Shown here: one piece after another, positions 19,684 through 28,216 of the stretch
Layout: each line of letters opens with the position of its first letter
Numbering within the stretch: position 1 is the first letter of the stretch
NCBI RefSeq assembly: GCF_003231305.1
Contig: NZ_QKVM01000015.1
Coordinates: 43,116 to 107,115 of the forward strand
Reading direction: 5' to 3'
DNA from: Pseudomonas sichuanensis
Lineage (GTDB): Bacteria > Pseudomonadota > Gammaproteobacteria > Pseudomonadales > Pseudomonadaceae
Length of the DNA stretch: 64,000 nt
Notes under the pieces: model-generated
The model's input: only the letters and a program-made list of their open reading frames with translations
Database searches by the model: none
What the model was told of the DNA's origin: nothing
Position numbers and translations under genes: made by a program

Positions 19684-20061
19684 AGGGCCGGCACTGCCAC
19701 AACAAATTCATCAGGCAACCGCTTCATCACGACAAATAGCCACAGCACAGTTATTTCAACGCCTGTGGCGCATTAACATGCTGTTTTATCTCGCCAAAAT
19801 CCCCTCACCCCAGTGATTAACACTGGCCAAATGCCGCCTCAGATGGGAACCTTTACGCCCACGGAGACGTCCACTCCCCTGCAACCCGCTTCGGTTGGGG
19901 GATTGGTTTCATCAGCATTTTCGGGCCCGACGGGGTTCGGCTCATGGCGTGATCGCGGCGTTCTGCCCGCCTCACGCTGCTACTCGCGTTCACACCGCCC
20001 GCCGCCAGGAATGGCCGGCCACACGGGGGTGCGAGCGCCGACTACAAGAAGGAGTCCGCCT
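19684..20061 (+). promoter_or_regulatory. Long leader of the osmoprotectant transporter operon with a perfect dyad
   Basis: No convincing gene lies here. A perfect dyad CCAGTG-ATTAA-CACTGG occupies 19810-19826, a candidate operator. Downstream, 19876-19901 can fold as CCCC/GGGG plus CAACC/GGTTG around a 6-nt loop, and a perfect TGGCCGGCCA palindrome lies near 20013-20022. The plus-strand frame of the permease stays open back to 19813, but the extra residues look unlike protein and the strong AAGGAG sits only before the GTG at 20062. The leader may be a regulatory 5' UTR. Confidence 0.4.
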
Positions 20062-20775
20062 GTGGCTGCACGCTACGGAAAAGGGCTGTTGGGATGGGCC
20101 GCCGTGCTCGTCATCCTGGCCCTGCTGGTCCACTGGATCGGCATCGATACGATCGCCCGCTACCGCGACGATCTTGCTTTCTACCTGCAAGCGCACCTGG
20201 TCCTGGTGCTGGCTTCGATGGCGGCGGCGTTGGCCGTGGGCATCCCCGCCGGCATTGCCCTGAGTCGACCGCATCGGGTCGACAAAGCCGAACGCTTCAT
20301 GCAGTTTTTCAACATTGGCAACACCATTCCTCCCCTGGCCGTCCTGGCCATCGCCCTGAGCGTTCTGGGCATCGGCGCAGGGCCTGCGATCTTCGCGCTG
20401 TTCCTCGCCTCGCTGCTGCCCATCGTGCGCAACACCTACGAGGGCCTGAAAAACGTCCCTGCCTCGCTCAAGGAAGCCGCCACCGGCATCGGCATGACCC
20501 CGCGCCAGCAGTTGTGGCAGGTGGAGCTGCCCAACGCCGTGCCGATCATCGTCGGCGGCGTGCGGGTGGCCCTGGCCTTGAACGTGGGCACCGCGCCCCT
20601 GGCGTTCCTGATCGGCGCCAACAGCCTGGGCAGTTTGATCTTCCCCGGCATCGCCCTGAACAACCAACCGCAGCTGTTGCTCGGTGCCGCATGCACGGCA
20701 CTGCTGGCCTTGGTGCTTGACGCGTTGGTGAGTGCCTCCAGCAAGCGCTGGCTGGAACGTGGCCTGGCCCACTAA
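20062..20775 (+). CDS. Osmoprotectant (glycine betaine/choline/carnitine) ABC permease
   Basis: This 237-residue OpuCB/OpuCD-type permease has five or six helices and the BPD inner-membrane signature around LKEAATGIGMTPRQQLWQVE, ending with IALNNQPQLLLGAACTALLA. A GTG start at 20062 is chosen because AGAAGGAG precedes it by 7 nt. Along with the next three genes it forms a four-gene ABC importer for compatible solutes. This permease and the one at 21696 should form the heterodimeric channel. Confidence 0.88.
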   Translation: MAARYGKGLLGWAAVLVILALLVHWIGIDTIARYRDDLAFYLQAHLVLVLASMAAALAVGIPAGIALSRPHRVDKAERFMQFFNIGNTIPPLAVLAIALSVLGIGAGPAIFALFLASLLPIVRNTYEGLKNVPASLKEAATGIGMTPRQQLWQVELPNAVPIIVGGVRVALALNVGTAPLAFLIGANSLGSLIFPGIALNNQPQLLLGAACTALLALVLDALVSASSKRWLERGLAH

Positions 20776-20787
20776 AAAAGGGAACCC

Positions 20788-21699
20788 ATGAACAAGACAA
20801 TCGCCTTGCTGCTGGGCGCGGCCCTGCTGTACGCAGGATTTGCCCAGGCAGCGGAAAAACCGCTGATCCACGTCGGCGCGCGGATGTTCACCGAACAGAC
20901 CGTGCTCGCCGAAATCACCGCCCAGTACCTGCGTGCCCACGGCTTCGAGGTACGCGTAACCACCGGCCTTGGCAGCAACATCGCACGCCAGGCGCAGGAG
21001 ACCGGCCAGCTCGACCTGATGTGGGAATACACCGGCGTGTCGCTGGTGTCCTACAACCATATCGACGAGCGCATGCCCAACGCAGACGCCACCTACGACC
21101 GGGTGAAAGCACTCGATGCCAAAAAGGGCCTGGTCTGGCTGACCCCGTCGAAGTTCAGCAACACCTATGCCCTGGGCCTGCCCAAGCAGGTTGCCGAGGC
21201 CTATCCGCAGATCAACACGATCAGCGACCTCAACCGGGTACTGCACGACGAGCACCAACGCCTGCACCTGGTCGCGCTGGACACCGAGTTCGCCAACCGC
21301 CCCGATGGCCTGGTCGGCCTGCGCGAGCTGTACGGCCTGCCGCTGGACCGGCGCAACATCCGTCAGATGGACGGCGGCCTGGTGTACACCGCGATGCGCA
21401 ATAACCAGGTATTCGCCGGCCTGGTCTATACCACCGACGGGCGCCTGAACGCGTTCAACCTCAAGCTGCTCGAAGACGACAAGCACTACTTCCCCGACTA
21501 CACCGCCGCCCCGGTGCTGCGCCAGGCCGTGCTCGACGCCCACCCGCAACTGGCCACGCTGCTCAAGCCACTGGCCGAACAGCTCGATGACGAGACCATG
21601 CGCCAGCTCAACGCCAAGGTCGATGTCGAGCACCAGAGCCCGACCGTGGTCGCCGCTGCGTTCCTGCAAGCGCACCCACTCAGCGAGGTCACCCCATGA
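20788..21699 (+). CDS. Osmoprotectant ABC transporter periplasmic binding protein (OpuCC/ProX-like)
   Basis: The 303-residue protein has a signal peptide ending AQA near residue 22, then the OpuAC/QAT substrate-binding fold (LIHVGARMFTEQTVLAEI, LDLMWEYTGVSLVSYNHI). Aromatic residues likely to form the quaternary-ammonium cage are present (WEYTG, FNAFNLK-type strand). The stop overlaps the next ATG (ATGA). There is no lipobox, so it is a free periplasmic protein. Exact ligand among betaine, choline and carnitine is not decidable. Confidence 0.9.
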   Translation: MNKTIALLLGAALLYAGFAQAAEKPLIHVGARMFTEQTVLAEITAQYLRAHGFEVRVTTGLGSNIARQAQETGQLDLMWEYTGVSLVSYNHIDERMPNADATYDRVKALDAKKGLVWLTPSKFSNTYALGLPKQVAEAYPQINTISDLNRVLHDEHQRLHLVALDTEFANRPDGLVGLRELYGLPLDRRNIRQMDGGLVYTAMRNNQVFAGLVYTTDGRLNAFNLKLLEDDKHYFPDYTAAPVLRQAVLDAHPQLATLLKPLAEQLDDETMRQLNAKVDVEHQSPTVVAAAFLQAHPLSEVTP

Positions 21700-22349
21700 A
21701 CCTGCTCGACACCTTCGCCCACCTGGACTGGGCCCAGGTCCTGCAACTGACCGGGCAGCACATCACTCTGGTCGGCGTCGCAGTGGGCCTGGCGATCCTG
21801 GTCGGCGTGCCGCTGGGCATCCTGATGACCCGTTTCCCGTCACTGGCCGGCCCGCTGCAGGCCAGTGCCACGGTGCTGCTGACCATCCCGTCGATCGCCC
21901 TGTTCGGCCTGCTGCTGCCGTTCTACTCGAAGTTCGGCCAGGGCCTCGGCCCGCTGCCGGCCATCACCGCGGTGTTTCTTTACTCACTGCTGCCGATCCT
22001 GCGCAACACCTACCTGGCCCTGACCAATGTCGAGCCGGGTATCCGTGAGGCTGCGCGCGGCATCGGCATGACCTTCGGCCAGCGCCTGCGCATGGTCGAA
22101 CTGCCCATCGCCGTGCCGGTGATCCTCGCCGGCGTGCGCACCGCCGTGGTGATGAACATCGGCGTGATGACCATCGCCGCCACTATCGGCGCCGGCGGCC
22201 TGGGCGTGCTCATCCTCACCTCCATCAGCCGCAGCGACATGTCGATGCTGCTGGTCGGCGCCGTGCTGGTCAGCCTGCTGGCGATCATCGCCGACCTGCT
22301 CCTGCAAACCCTACAACGTGCCCTGACTCCAGAAGGACTGCGCCCATGA
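21696..22349 (+). CDS. Osmoprotectant ABC transporter permease (second)
   Basis: This 217-residue OpuC-type permease has the EAA segment GIREAARGIGMTFGQRLRMVE and the ending ADLLLQTLQRALTPEGLRP. ATGA overlaps join it to the binding-protein gene before it and the ATPase gene after it, showing tight translational coupling. Confidence 0.9.
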   Translation: MNLLDTFAHLDWAQVLQLTGQHITLVGVAVGLAILVGVPLGILMTRFPSLAGPLQASATVLLTIPSIALFGLLLPFYSKFGQGLGPLPAITAVFLYSLLPILRNTYLALTNVEPGIREAARGIGMTFGQRLRMVELPIAVPVILAGVRTAVVMNIGVMTIAATIGAGGLGVLILTSISRSDMSMLLVGAVLVSLLAIIADLLLQTLQRALTPEGLRP

Positions 22350-23503
22350 TCGAACTGAAGAACCTCAGCAAGACCTTCCACGCCAACGGCAAGGAGGTCA
22401 AAGCCGTCGATGCCGTGAGCCTCACCGTCAACGAAGGCGAGATCTGCGTGTTCCTCGGCCCCTCGGGCTGCGGCAAGAGCACCACGCTGAAAATGATCAA
22501 CCGCCTGATCACCCCCACCTCGGGCCAGGTGTTCATCAATGGCGAGGACACCAGCGGGCTGGACGAAGTGACCCTGCGCCGCCATATCGGTTACGTGATC
22601 CAGCAAATCGGCCTGTTCCCCAACATGACCATCGAGGAAAACATCACCGTGGTGCCGCGCCTGCTTGGCTGGGACAAACATAAATGCCACGACCGCGCCC
22701 GCGAACTGATGAGCATGATCAAGCTGGAGCCCAAGCAGTACCTGCAGCGCTACCCGCGCGAGCTGTCCGGTGGCCAGCAACAGCGCATCGGGGTGATCCG
22801 CGCACTGGCCGCCGAGGCGCCGGTGCTATTGATGGACGAACCATTCGGTGCGGTCGACCCGATCAACCGCGAGCTGATCCAGAACGAGTTCTTCGAGATG
22901 CAGCGGGCGCTGAACAAGACCGTGATCATGGTCAGCCACGACATCGACGAGGCAATCAAGCTGGGTGACAAGATCGCCATCTTCCGCGCCGGCAAGCTGT
23001 TGCAGCTGGATCACCCGGACACCCTGCTGGCGCATCCGGTGGACGACTTCGTCAGCAACTTCGTCGGCCAGGACAGCACGCTCAAGCGCCTGCTGCTGGT
23101 GCGCGCCGAAGATGCGGCGGACAACGCGCCGTCGGTGAGCCCACAAACGCCGGTGGCCGATGCGCTCGAGCTGCTGGATGAGCACGACCGCCGCTATGTG
23201 GTGGTGACCGACGGGCAGAACAAGGCGCTGGGCTATGTGCGCCGGCGCGACATGCATCGCCAGCAGGGCACCTGCGGGGACTTCCTGCGACCGTTCAACG
23301 CCACGGCATCGCACGATGAACATCTGCGCATCCTGCTGTCGCGGATGTACGAGTTCAACCGCGCGTGGTTGCCGGTGCTGGATGCCGAGCAGGTGTTCCT
23401 CGGGGAGGTGACGCAGGAGTCGATTGCCGCCTACCTGAGCTCGGGCCGCTCGCGGGGGGCCAAGACCAGCATCGTATCGCCGGCTGAGGCCGTGGCCTCC
23501 TGA
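22346..23503 (+). CDS. Osmoprotectant ABC transporter ATPase with CBS domain (OpuCA-like)
   Basis: The protein has 385 residues: Walker A GPSGCGKST (about 37-45), signature LSGGQQQR, Walker B LLMDEPFGAVD and H-loop MVSHDIDEA. After about residue 260 a CBS region follows (VADALELLDEHDRRYVVVTD), which in OpuA-type transporters senses ionic strength. Gated import in response to osmotic stress is therefore likely. It is the last gene of the operon, followed by a REP pair. Confidence 0.93.
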   Translation: MIELKNLSKTFHANGKEVKAVDAVSLTVNEGEICVFLGPSGCGKSTTLKMINRLITPTSGQVFINGEDTSGLDEVTLRRHIGYVIQQIGLFPNMTIEENITVVPRLLGWDKHKCHDRARELMSMIKLEPKQYLQRYPRELSGGQQQRIGVIRALAAEAPVLLMDEPFGAVDPINRELIQNEFFEMQRALNKTVIMVSHDIDEAIKLGDKIAIFRAGKLLQLDHPDTLLAHPVDDFVSNFVGQDSTLKRLLLVRAEDAADNAPSVSPQTPVADALELLDEHDRRYVVVTDGQNKALGYVRRRDMHRQQGTCGDFLRPFNATASHDEHLRILLSRMYEFNRAWLPVLDAEQVFLGEVTQESIAAYLSSGRSRGAKTSIVSPAEAVAS

Positions 23504-23511
23504 TACGCCCA

Positions 23512-23622
23512 ATCGCGGGGCAAGCCCGCTCCCACGATCTGCGACCTGGCGTGGGAGCAACTGTCTTGCTCACAACTTAAAGACCTGGCGCGATCCCTGT
23601 GGGAGCGGGCTTGCCCCGCGAT
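23512..23622. repeat. Inverted REP pair (type 1) with a decayed third copy between
   Basis: Copies at 23512-23535 and 23599-23622 are inverted. Between them, near 23550-23568, GTGGGAGC followed by CTTGC looks like a degenerate REP. The pair sits between the convergent ATPase gene and fecA. Confidence 0.8.
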
Positions 23623-23637
23623 GAAGGCAACGTCGGA

Positions 23638-26055
23638 TCAGAACCCTACACTGGCCTGCACATAGAACGTGCGCGGCTCACCCACATAGATCCCCGAGTT
23701 GTTGTCGCTGGAGCGGGTGAAGTACTGCTTGTCGAACAGGTTCTTCACCCCGGCGGCCAGCTTCAGGTTGGACAGCTGCGGCCCGAAGTCATAGCCACCC
23801 CGGGCATGCCAGGTGACGTAGCCCGGGATATCGCCGTACTGCCCATCGGCACTCGGTTCGGTGATGTAGTTGCCGGTGAACTGGCCGGTCTTGGTCATGC
23901 CGGTACCCGGTGCGCGCTGCCCGGACTGGGCGAACGCATCGAGGTTCCAGGTCCAGCGATCGACCTGGTAACGCAGCCCGGCAGTCGCCACCTGACGCGA
24001 GTAGAACGGCAGGTCGCGGCCTTCGAAGCCGGGGATTTCACCCTCGTAGGTGGCACGGGTGTAAGTGTACCCAGCATTCACCGACAACCCTTGCAGGCGC
24101 GGGTCCAGCCCGGCCAGGTCATAGCGCGCCGACGCCTCGATCCCCTGGTGCGTGGTGGCGCCGAGGTTGGTCCAGCCCACCGTGTTGCTGATGTACTGCA
24201 ACTCGTCATCGAAGTCGATGTAGAACGCCGTCAGCTCACCGGCGAAATGACCATCGTCATAGCGCGTGCCAAGCTCGTAGGTCTTGGCCTTCTCCGGTTG
24301 CAGGCCATTGGCAGTGCTGTCGCCGCTACCGCCCTGGCCCAGCTGGAAGTACTGCAGGCTGCCGAACGAGGTCTCGTAGTTGGCGAACAGCTTCCACGCA
24401 TCGGACAGGTGGTACATCACGCTCAGCGCTGGCAGCGGCTCGTTGCTGGTGATGCTGCGGTTCTTCTCTGGCACCGGCTTGCGGCTGTCGTCCAGCACCG
24501 GGCGGTCGCGCCAGTCGGTGTTGATGTGCTCGAAGCGGATACCCGGGGTGATGGTCCAGTTGCCCACGTCGATCTTGTCATCGATGTAGTAGGCGCTGGC
24601 TTCGGTGCCGCCGCTGCGGTCCTGGAACACATGGCCGTCGGACTTGGCCGTCTGGGTCGGCACATTGTTGATCAACGACAATCGGGTCGATTGCTCGCGC
24701 ATGGCCTCCTTCAGGTAGCGGTAGCCAACGCTGACCTCCTGGGTGGTCGGGCCGACGAAGAACACCCGCGACAAGCGCGGCTCGACGGCGAAGGTGTGGT
24801 AGTTGCGCGGGTACGACGACAGGGTCGTCATTTCGCTGGAGGCGATGGTGCTGCCACGGAAACTGTCGGTGTAGTAGGTCAACACCTCGAACTGAGTGGC
24901 GTCGTCGAGCTGGCGCTGCCACTTGAACGACACGTCCTTGCGCCGGCCGGCGAAGTAGTCGTAGTCACGCAGCGACTGGTAGGGGTCCTGGTCGTACTGG
25001 GCCTGGGTCAGGCCGCCGGGCATGTCGGCGCGGCCATCGTAGTAGTGGAAGTTCAGCCAGAACTCGTCGACATCGGTCGGCGCCCAGTGGGTCTTGAGCA
25101 GCACATCGTCGATGTCGTTGTCGTTGTTGCTGCGCCGGTAACCGTTGCCGTTGACGCCGCTGTACAGCAGCGCGACGCCGATGCCGTTGTCGGCGGTGCC
25201 GCCGAGGAAGGCCGACTCGGTGTGTTTCCAGCCGCCGTAACGCGAAGTTTCAAGGGTGGTCGCCAGCTCGCCGCTGGCCTTTTCGGGGATCGCCCGGGTG
25301 ACGAAGTTGATCACCCCGCCGACGTTCTGCGGGCCATAGCGCACCGAGCCTGCACCACGCACCACGTCGATGCTGTCGAGGTTGCCCGAGGAGATCGGCG
25401 CCATCGACAACTGCGGCTGGCCATAGGGCGCGAAGGCGGCCGGAACGCCGTCGATCAGCACGGTCGAGCGCGGCGACAGGCGCGAGGTGAGGCCACGCAC
25501 GCCGACGTTCAGCGACAGGTCGCTGCCGCCGGTGCCGTTGGAGTCCTGCACCTGCACCCCGGGGATGCCACGCAGGGCATCGCGCACGTTCATGGTGCCC
25601 TGCTCCACCATCGCCTCGCGGCGTACCACGGTGCGCGCGCCGGGGTGGTTCTGCACCACGCTCTGCTGGGCATCGCCCAGCCAGTCACCGACCACTTTCA
25701 CATCGGTGGGCGCCAGCTCCAGGGTGCCGGTTGTCAGTGTCCCGGCGACTGCCGCCGGCTTGACCACCACGGTATCGGCCGACTGCTCGAAGGTCAGCCC
25801 GCTGCCTTGCAGCAGCTGCTGCAGAGCCTGTTCCGGGGCCAGGTCGCCGGACACCGCCGGGGCCTCTTTGCCCGCCACCAGTTCGGGGCTGAAGAACAGC
25901 TGCAGGTTGGTTTGCTGGCCCAGTTGCTTGAGGGCGGTCGCCAGCGGCTGGGCCTGGATCTGGATACTGTCGGCGTAGCTGTTGGTGGCGGCAGCGCTGA
26001 CCGCCAGGGCCAGCGCCAGACGGCGGAGCTGGAGAAGGGGCTTGTTGTTGTTCAC
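23638..26055 (-). CDS. fecA: FecA-type TonB-dependent ferric citrate receptor with signalling domain
   Basis: The 805-residue protein starts at a GTG (26055). A signal peptide (about 1-29, ending NSYA) is followed by a secretin/TonB short N-terminal (STN) signalling domain (about 30-80, ATALKQLGQQTNLQLFFSPE). The plug domain has the characteristic IDVVRGAGSVRYGPQNVGG, and a 22-strand barrel ends YVQASVGF. The plug sequence is very close to E. coli FecA, making ferric dicitrate the likely ligand. The STN domain signals to FecR/FecI encoded upstream. No fecBCDE-like permease genes follow. Confidence 0.9.
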   Translation of the reverse strand: MNNNKPLLQLRRLALALAVSAAATNSYADSIQIQAQPLATALKQLGQQTNLQLFFSPELVAGKEAPAVSGDLAPEQALQQLLQGSGLTFEQSADTVVVKPAAVAGTLTTGTLELAPTDVKVVGDWLGDAQQSVVQNHPGARTVVRREAMVEQGTMNVRDALRGIPGVQVQDSNGTGGSDLSLNVGVRGLTSRLSPRSTVLIDGVPAAFAPYGQPQLSMAPISSGNLDSIDVVRGAGSVRYGPQNVGGVINFVTRAIPEKASGELATTLETSRYGGWKHTESAFLGGTADNGIGVALLYSGVNGNGYRRSNNDNDIDDVLLKTHWAPTDVDEFWLNFHYYDGRADMPGGLTQAQYDQDPYQSLRDYDYFAGRRKDVSFKWQRQLDDATQFEVLTYYTDSFRGSTIASSEMTTLSSYPRNYHTFAVEPRLSRVFFVGPTTQEVSVGYRYLKEAMREQSTRLSLINNVPTQTAKSDGHVFQDRSGGTEASAYYIDDKIDVGNWTITPGIRFEHINTDWRDRPVLDDSRKPVPEKNRSITSNEPLPALSVMYHLSDAWKLFANYETSFGSLQYFQLGQGGSGDSTANGLQPEKAKTYELGTRYDDGHFAGELTAFYIDFDDELQYISNTVGWTNLGATTHQGIEASARYDLAGLDPRLQGLSVNAGYTYTRATYEGEIPGFEGRDLPFYSRQVATAGLRYQVDRWTWNLDAFAQSGQRAPGTGMTKTGQFTGNYITEPSADGQYGDIPGYVTWHARGGYDFGPQLSNLKLAAGVKNLFDKQYFTRSSDNNSGIYVGEPRTFYVQASVGF

Positions 26056-26163
26056 GTCTTCGAGAAATCCTGAAAGGTCGGATAAACGCCAACCGCATGC
26101 AAATGTAAATGCTTGGCAGTTGCAGCTGGCGGGGAAGACGAACGGGCGAAAAAAAACCTGAAT

Positions 26164-27126
26164 CTATTTTGAAATTATTTCGCTGGAGCCGTCCGGGTGC
26201 TGCTTGATCGCCACCGGCAGGATGCTCGGCAAGGCGCGCAGCAGGGCGTCCGGATCGTCGATGCTGAAGGTGCTGGACAGGCGCAGGCCGGCCACTTTCC
26301 CCGGTGCAACCTTCAAGGGCTGGGCCCGGTAGCGCGAGACTTCCTTGACCACCTCGCTGAGCGGGGCGTTGTCGAACACCAGCTTGCCCTGCCGCCAGGC
26401 GGTGAGCGCATTGGCGTCGATGGCGTAGGGCGCGGCGACATGACCCTGGGTATCGATGTGAGAACCCTGGCCGGCGCCCAGCTGTGCCAGCGAACCGCCC
26501 GTGCCCTGAACCCGCACCGAGCCCTGCTCCACCGCCACCCGAGTGCTGCCCGGATCCTGACGCACGTCGAAACGGGTACCGGTCACGGTCACCTCACCCT
26601 GGGCCGTACCGACCACGAAAGGTCGGCTGCTGTCGTGGGCAACGATGAACATCGCCTCACCCTGGCTCAGTCGCACCTGTCGGCGGCCTGGGCTGAACGC
26701 CACGTCCACCCGGGTCGCGCTGTTGAGCTCCAGATGCGAACCATCCGGCAACTCGAACTGACGTCGCTCGCCCAGGGTGGTCTGCAAGATTTCGTGATGA
26801 TTGAGCCGCTGGTACTGCCAGCCGCTCCAACCCAGGCCCAGGGCGGCGATCGCCACGCCGGCCGCCAAGGCCTGGCGCAGCACCCGTCGGCGTGGCAACT
26901 GGCGCACCGGCTCGGCAGCGCACAACGCTTCAAGGCGCTGACGGGGAATAAAGTCGGCCGCGCCCCATAGCCGCACCAGCAACTGGTATTCCTCGCGATG
27001 CCGGGCATCCTGCTCCAGCCACGCACCCAGGGCCGCCAGCATATCGCCATCGCCCGGCGCATCCTGGACGCGGGCAAACCATGCCGCGGCCTGCTCGCGC
27101 ACGGGATCGATAACGTGCTGTTTCAT
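26164..27126 (-). CDS. fecR: FecR-type anti-sigma/sigma regulator
   Basis: The protein is about 320 residues. The cytoplasmic N-terminal region (DUF4880-like, WFARVQDAPGDGDMLAALGAWL) binds the sigma factor. A single membrane helix lies near residues 82-100 (ALAAGVAIAALGLGW). The periplasmic FecR domain (TTLGERRQFELPDGSHLELNS) and a C-terminal STN-contacting region complete it. The ATG at 27126 has AGGAG 9 nt upstream and is preferred. An ATG at 27147 overlaps the fecI stop (ATGA) but lacks a good ribosome site. It relays the FecA signal across the inner membrane. Confidence 0.9.
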   Translation of the reverse strand: MKQHVIDPVREQAAAWFARVQDAPGDGDMLAALGAWLEQDARHREEYQLLVRLWGAADFIPRQRLEALCAAEPVRQLPRRRVLRQALAAGVAIAALGLGWSGWQYQRLNHHEILQTTLGERRQFELPDGSHLELNSATRVDVAFSPGRRQVRLSQGEAMFIVAHDSSRPFVVGTAQGEVTVTGTRFDVRQDPGSTRVAVEQGSVRVQGTGGSLAQLGAGQGSHIDTQGHVAAPYAIDANALTAWRQGKLVFDNAPLSEVVKEVSRYRAQPLKVAPGKVAGLRLSSTFSIDDPDALLRALPSILPVAIKQHPDGSSEIISK

Positions 27127-27143
27127 CAATGGGGTCTCCTGAC

Positions 27144-27632
27144 TCATCTGGCCGACACATCCAGGTGCTCACGCAGATGTCGGAGCGTGCGGATCATATA
27201 CTTTTCGACCATGTTCTTGCTCAAGCCCATGCGCTCGGCGATCTCGGCCTGGCTCAGGCCTTCGAGCTTCTGCCAGACGAACACCTGCCGGCAGTTGAGT
27301 GGCAGCTCGGCCAGCGCCCGCTCGACACTGTCGGCCAGCTCCAGGGCATGCACGTAGGCTTCCGGATCATCACCCGCCGCCGCTTCGTCGTCGAAACCTT
27401 CCAGCACCAGGGCCTGGCGGCGGTCTTCGCGGCGATAGCCATCGACAGCGATATTGCGTGCGGTCTGGTGCAGGTAGGCGCGTGGTTGCTCGACCTGATC
27501 GCGCGGATTTTCCAGAACCCGCACGAAGGCATCATGGGTGAGGTCCTCGGCCTGCTGACGACTGCGCAACTTGCGCGTCCAGGTGCCGATCAGCTCGTGA
27601 TAGTGGTCGAGGAAGCCTTTGTGTCCGGACAC
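27144..27632 (-). CDS. fecI: FecI-type ECF RNA polymerase sigma factor
   Basis: The 162-residue protein has region 2 (AEDLTHDAFVRVLENP, then AYLHQTARNIAVDGYRR) and region 4 (ALAELPLNCRQVFVWQKLEG, LSQAEIAERMGLSKNMVEKY). It belongs to the iron-starvation FecI group of ECF sigmas. A GTG start at 27632 with a weak ribosome site is the best in-frame choice. It is the first gene of fecI-fecR-fecA; the Fur-like element at 27666-27684 lies about 35 bp upstream, consistent with iron repression. Confidence 0.92.
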   Translation of the reverse strand: MSGHKGFLDHYHELIGTWTRKLRSRQQAEDLTHDAFVRVLENPRDQVEQPRAYLHQTARNIAVDGYRREDRRQALVLEGFDDEAAAGDDPEAYVHALELADSVERALAELPLNCRQVFVWQKLEGLSQAEIAERMGLSKNMVEKYMIRTLRHLREHLDVSAR

Positions 27633-27665
27633 GGTAGGTGATCATCAGGCAGGCAGATAAGGGTG

Positions 27666-27684
27666 CGAATAGTAATGTTTCTCA
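27666..27684. promoter_or_regulatory. Fur-like element upstream of fecI
   Basis: CGAATAGTAATGTTTCTCA is imperfectly symmetric and matches about 10 positions of the 19-bp Fur consensus. It is 16/19 identical to 31594-31612 in front of the fiu-type receptor gene. Fur control is inference. Confidence 0.5.
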
Positions 27685-27788
27685 TCAAAAGCGGCAATTC
27701 CACCAGTCGGTAACAAAAAATTTATTACGAGTTTCATGCACGTGAGTGCCAGGAAACCGTGGCCATAAATATGAACACCTCGGCCCCC

Positions 27789-27852
27789 TTCGCGGGTAAA
27801 CCCGCTCCCACAGTAATCGCGCAATCCCTGTGGGAGCGGGTTCACCCGCGAA
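27789..27852. repeat. Inverted REP pair (type 2) between fecI and speC
   Basis: Copies at 27789-27813 and 27828-27852 with a 14-nt spacer. The second copy carries a C in GGTTCACCC where other type 2 copies have A. Confidence 0.85.
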
Positions 27853-28216
27853 GGGACCAACCCGGTCTATTCCACAATATTTAACGCTTCAAACATCCCG
27901 GGGAACATCTGCCGGTCACACGAGTCGGTTATTCAGGTAGCTGCTCGTCGATCCACGGCGAACCCACCGGGATTGCCTGTTGATCTTGCTGGAATCACGC
28001 CCTAAAGTGCGCGCCGAACGTCCATGCTGGAAACGATCCATCCGGCTCAAGTACTGACGACGAGACAGCAAGGTCACCCGCAGCCACACCCTGGCACGGT
28101 TGACCTTTTTGCTTTCGGCGACATGCCTTGGGAAGTAGGCGAACCAAAGTGGGGATACGGAGGACGTTCAGTTTGCAGCCACTTATTCTTTCAGTTTGCC
28201 CATGGAGCCCTTGAGC
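27853..28216 (+). promoter_or_regulatory. Long speC upstream region
   Basis: About 364 bp separate the REP pair from speC. No clear sigma-70 promoter was found. GGAGG at 28159-28163 is the strongest ribosome site in the region but is 53 nt before the speC ATG, too far for speC, and fits a short leader frame instead. A 75-codon frame at 28024-28251 overlaps the speC start but has no ribosome site. Confidence 0.4.
28173..28214 (+). CDS. Possible 13-residue leader peptide for speC
   Basis: TTG at 28173, 9 nt after GGAGG, opens MQPLILSVCPWSP and stops at TGA 28212-28214, 2 nt before the speC ATG. The spacing would couple its translation to speC. It is supported only by the ribosome site and position. 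An ornithine- or polyamine-sensing arrest peptide, as known for E. coli speF, is a speculative analogy. Confidence 0.3.
   Translation: MQPLILSVCPWSP

Noticed and set aside
19850..19960. Two ACGG-containing segments resembling a guanidine-II (mini-ykkC) motif in the osmoprotectant leader
   Set aside because: The ACGG segments are not closed by complementary stems, so the double-hairpin architecture is missing.
19813..20061. In-frame 83-codon N-terminal extension of the osmoprotectant permease
   Set aside because: The extra residues are low in hydrophobicity and unlike any permease N-terminus; the strong AAGGAG lies directly before the GTG at 20062.
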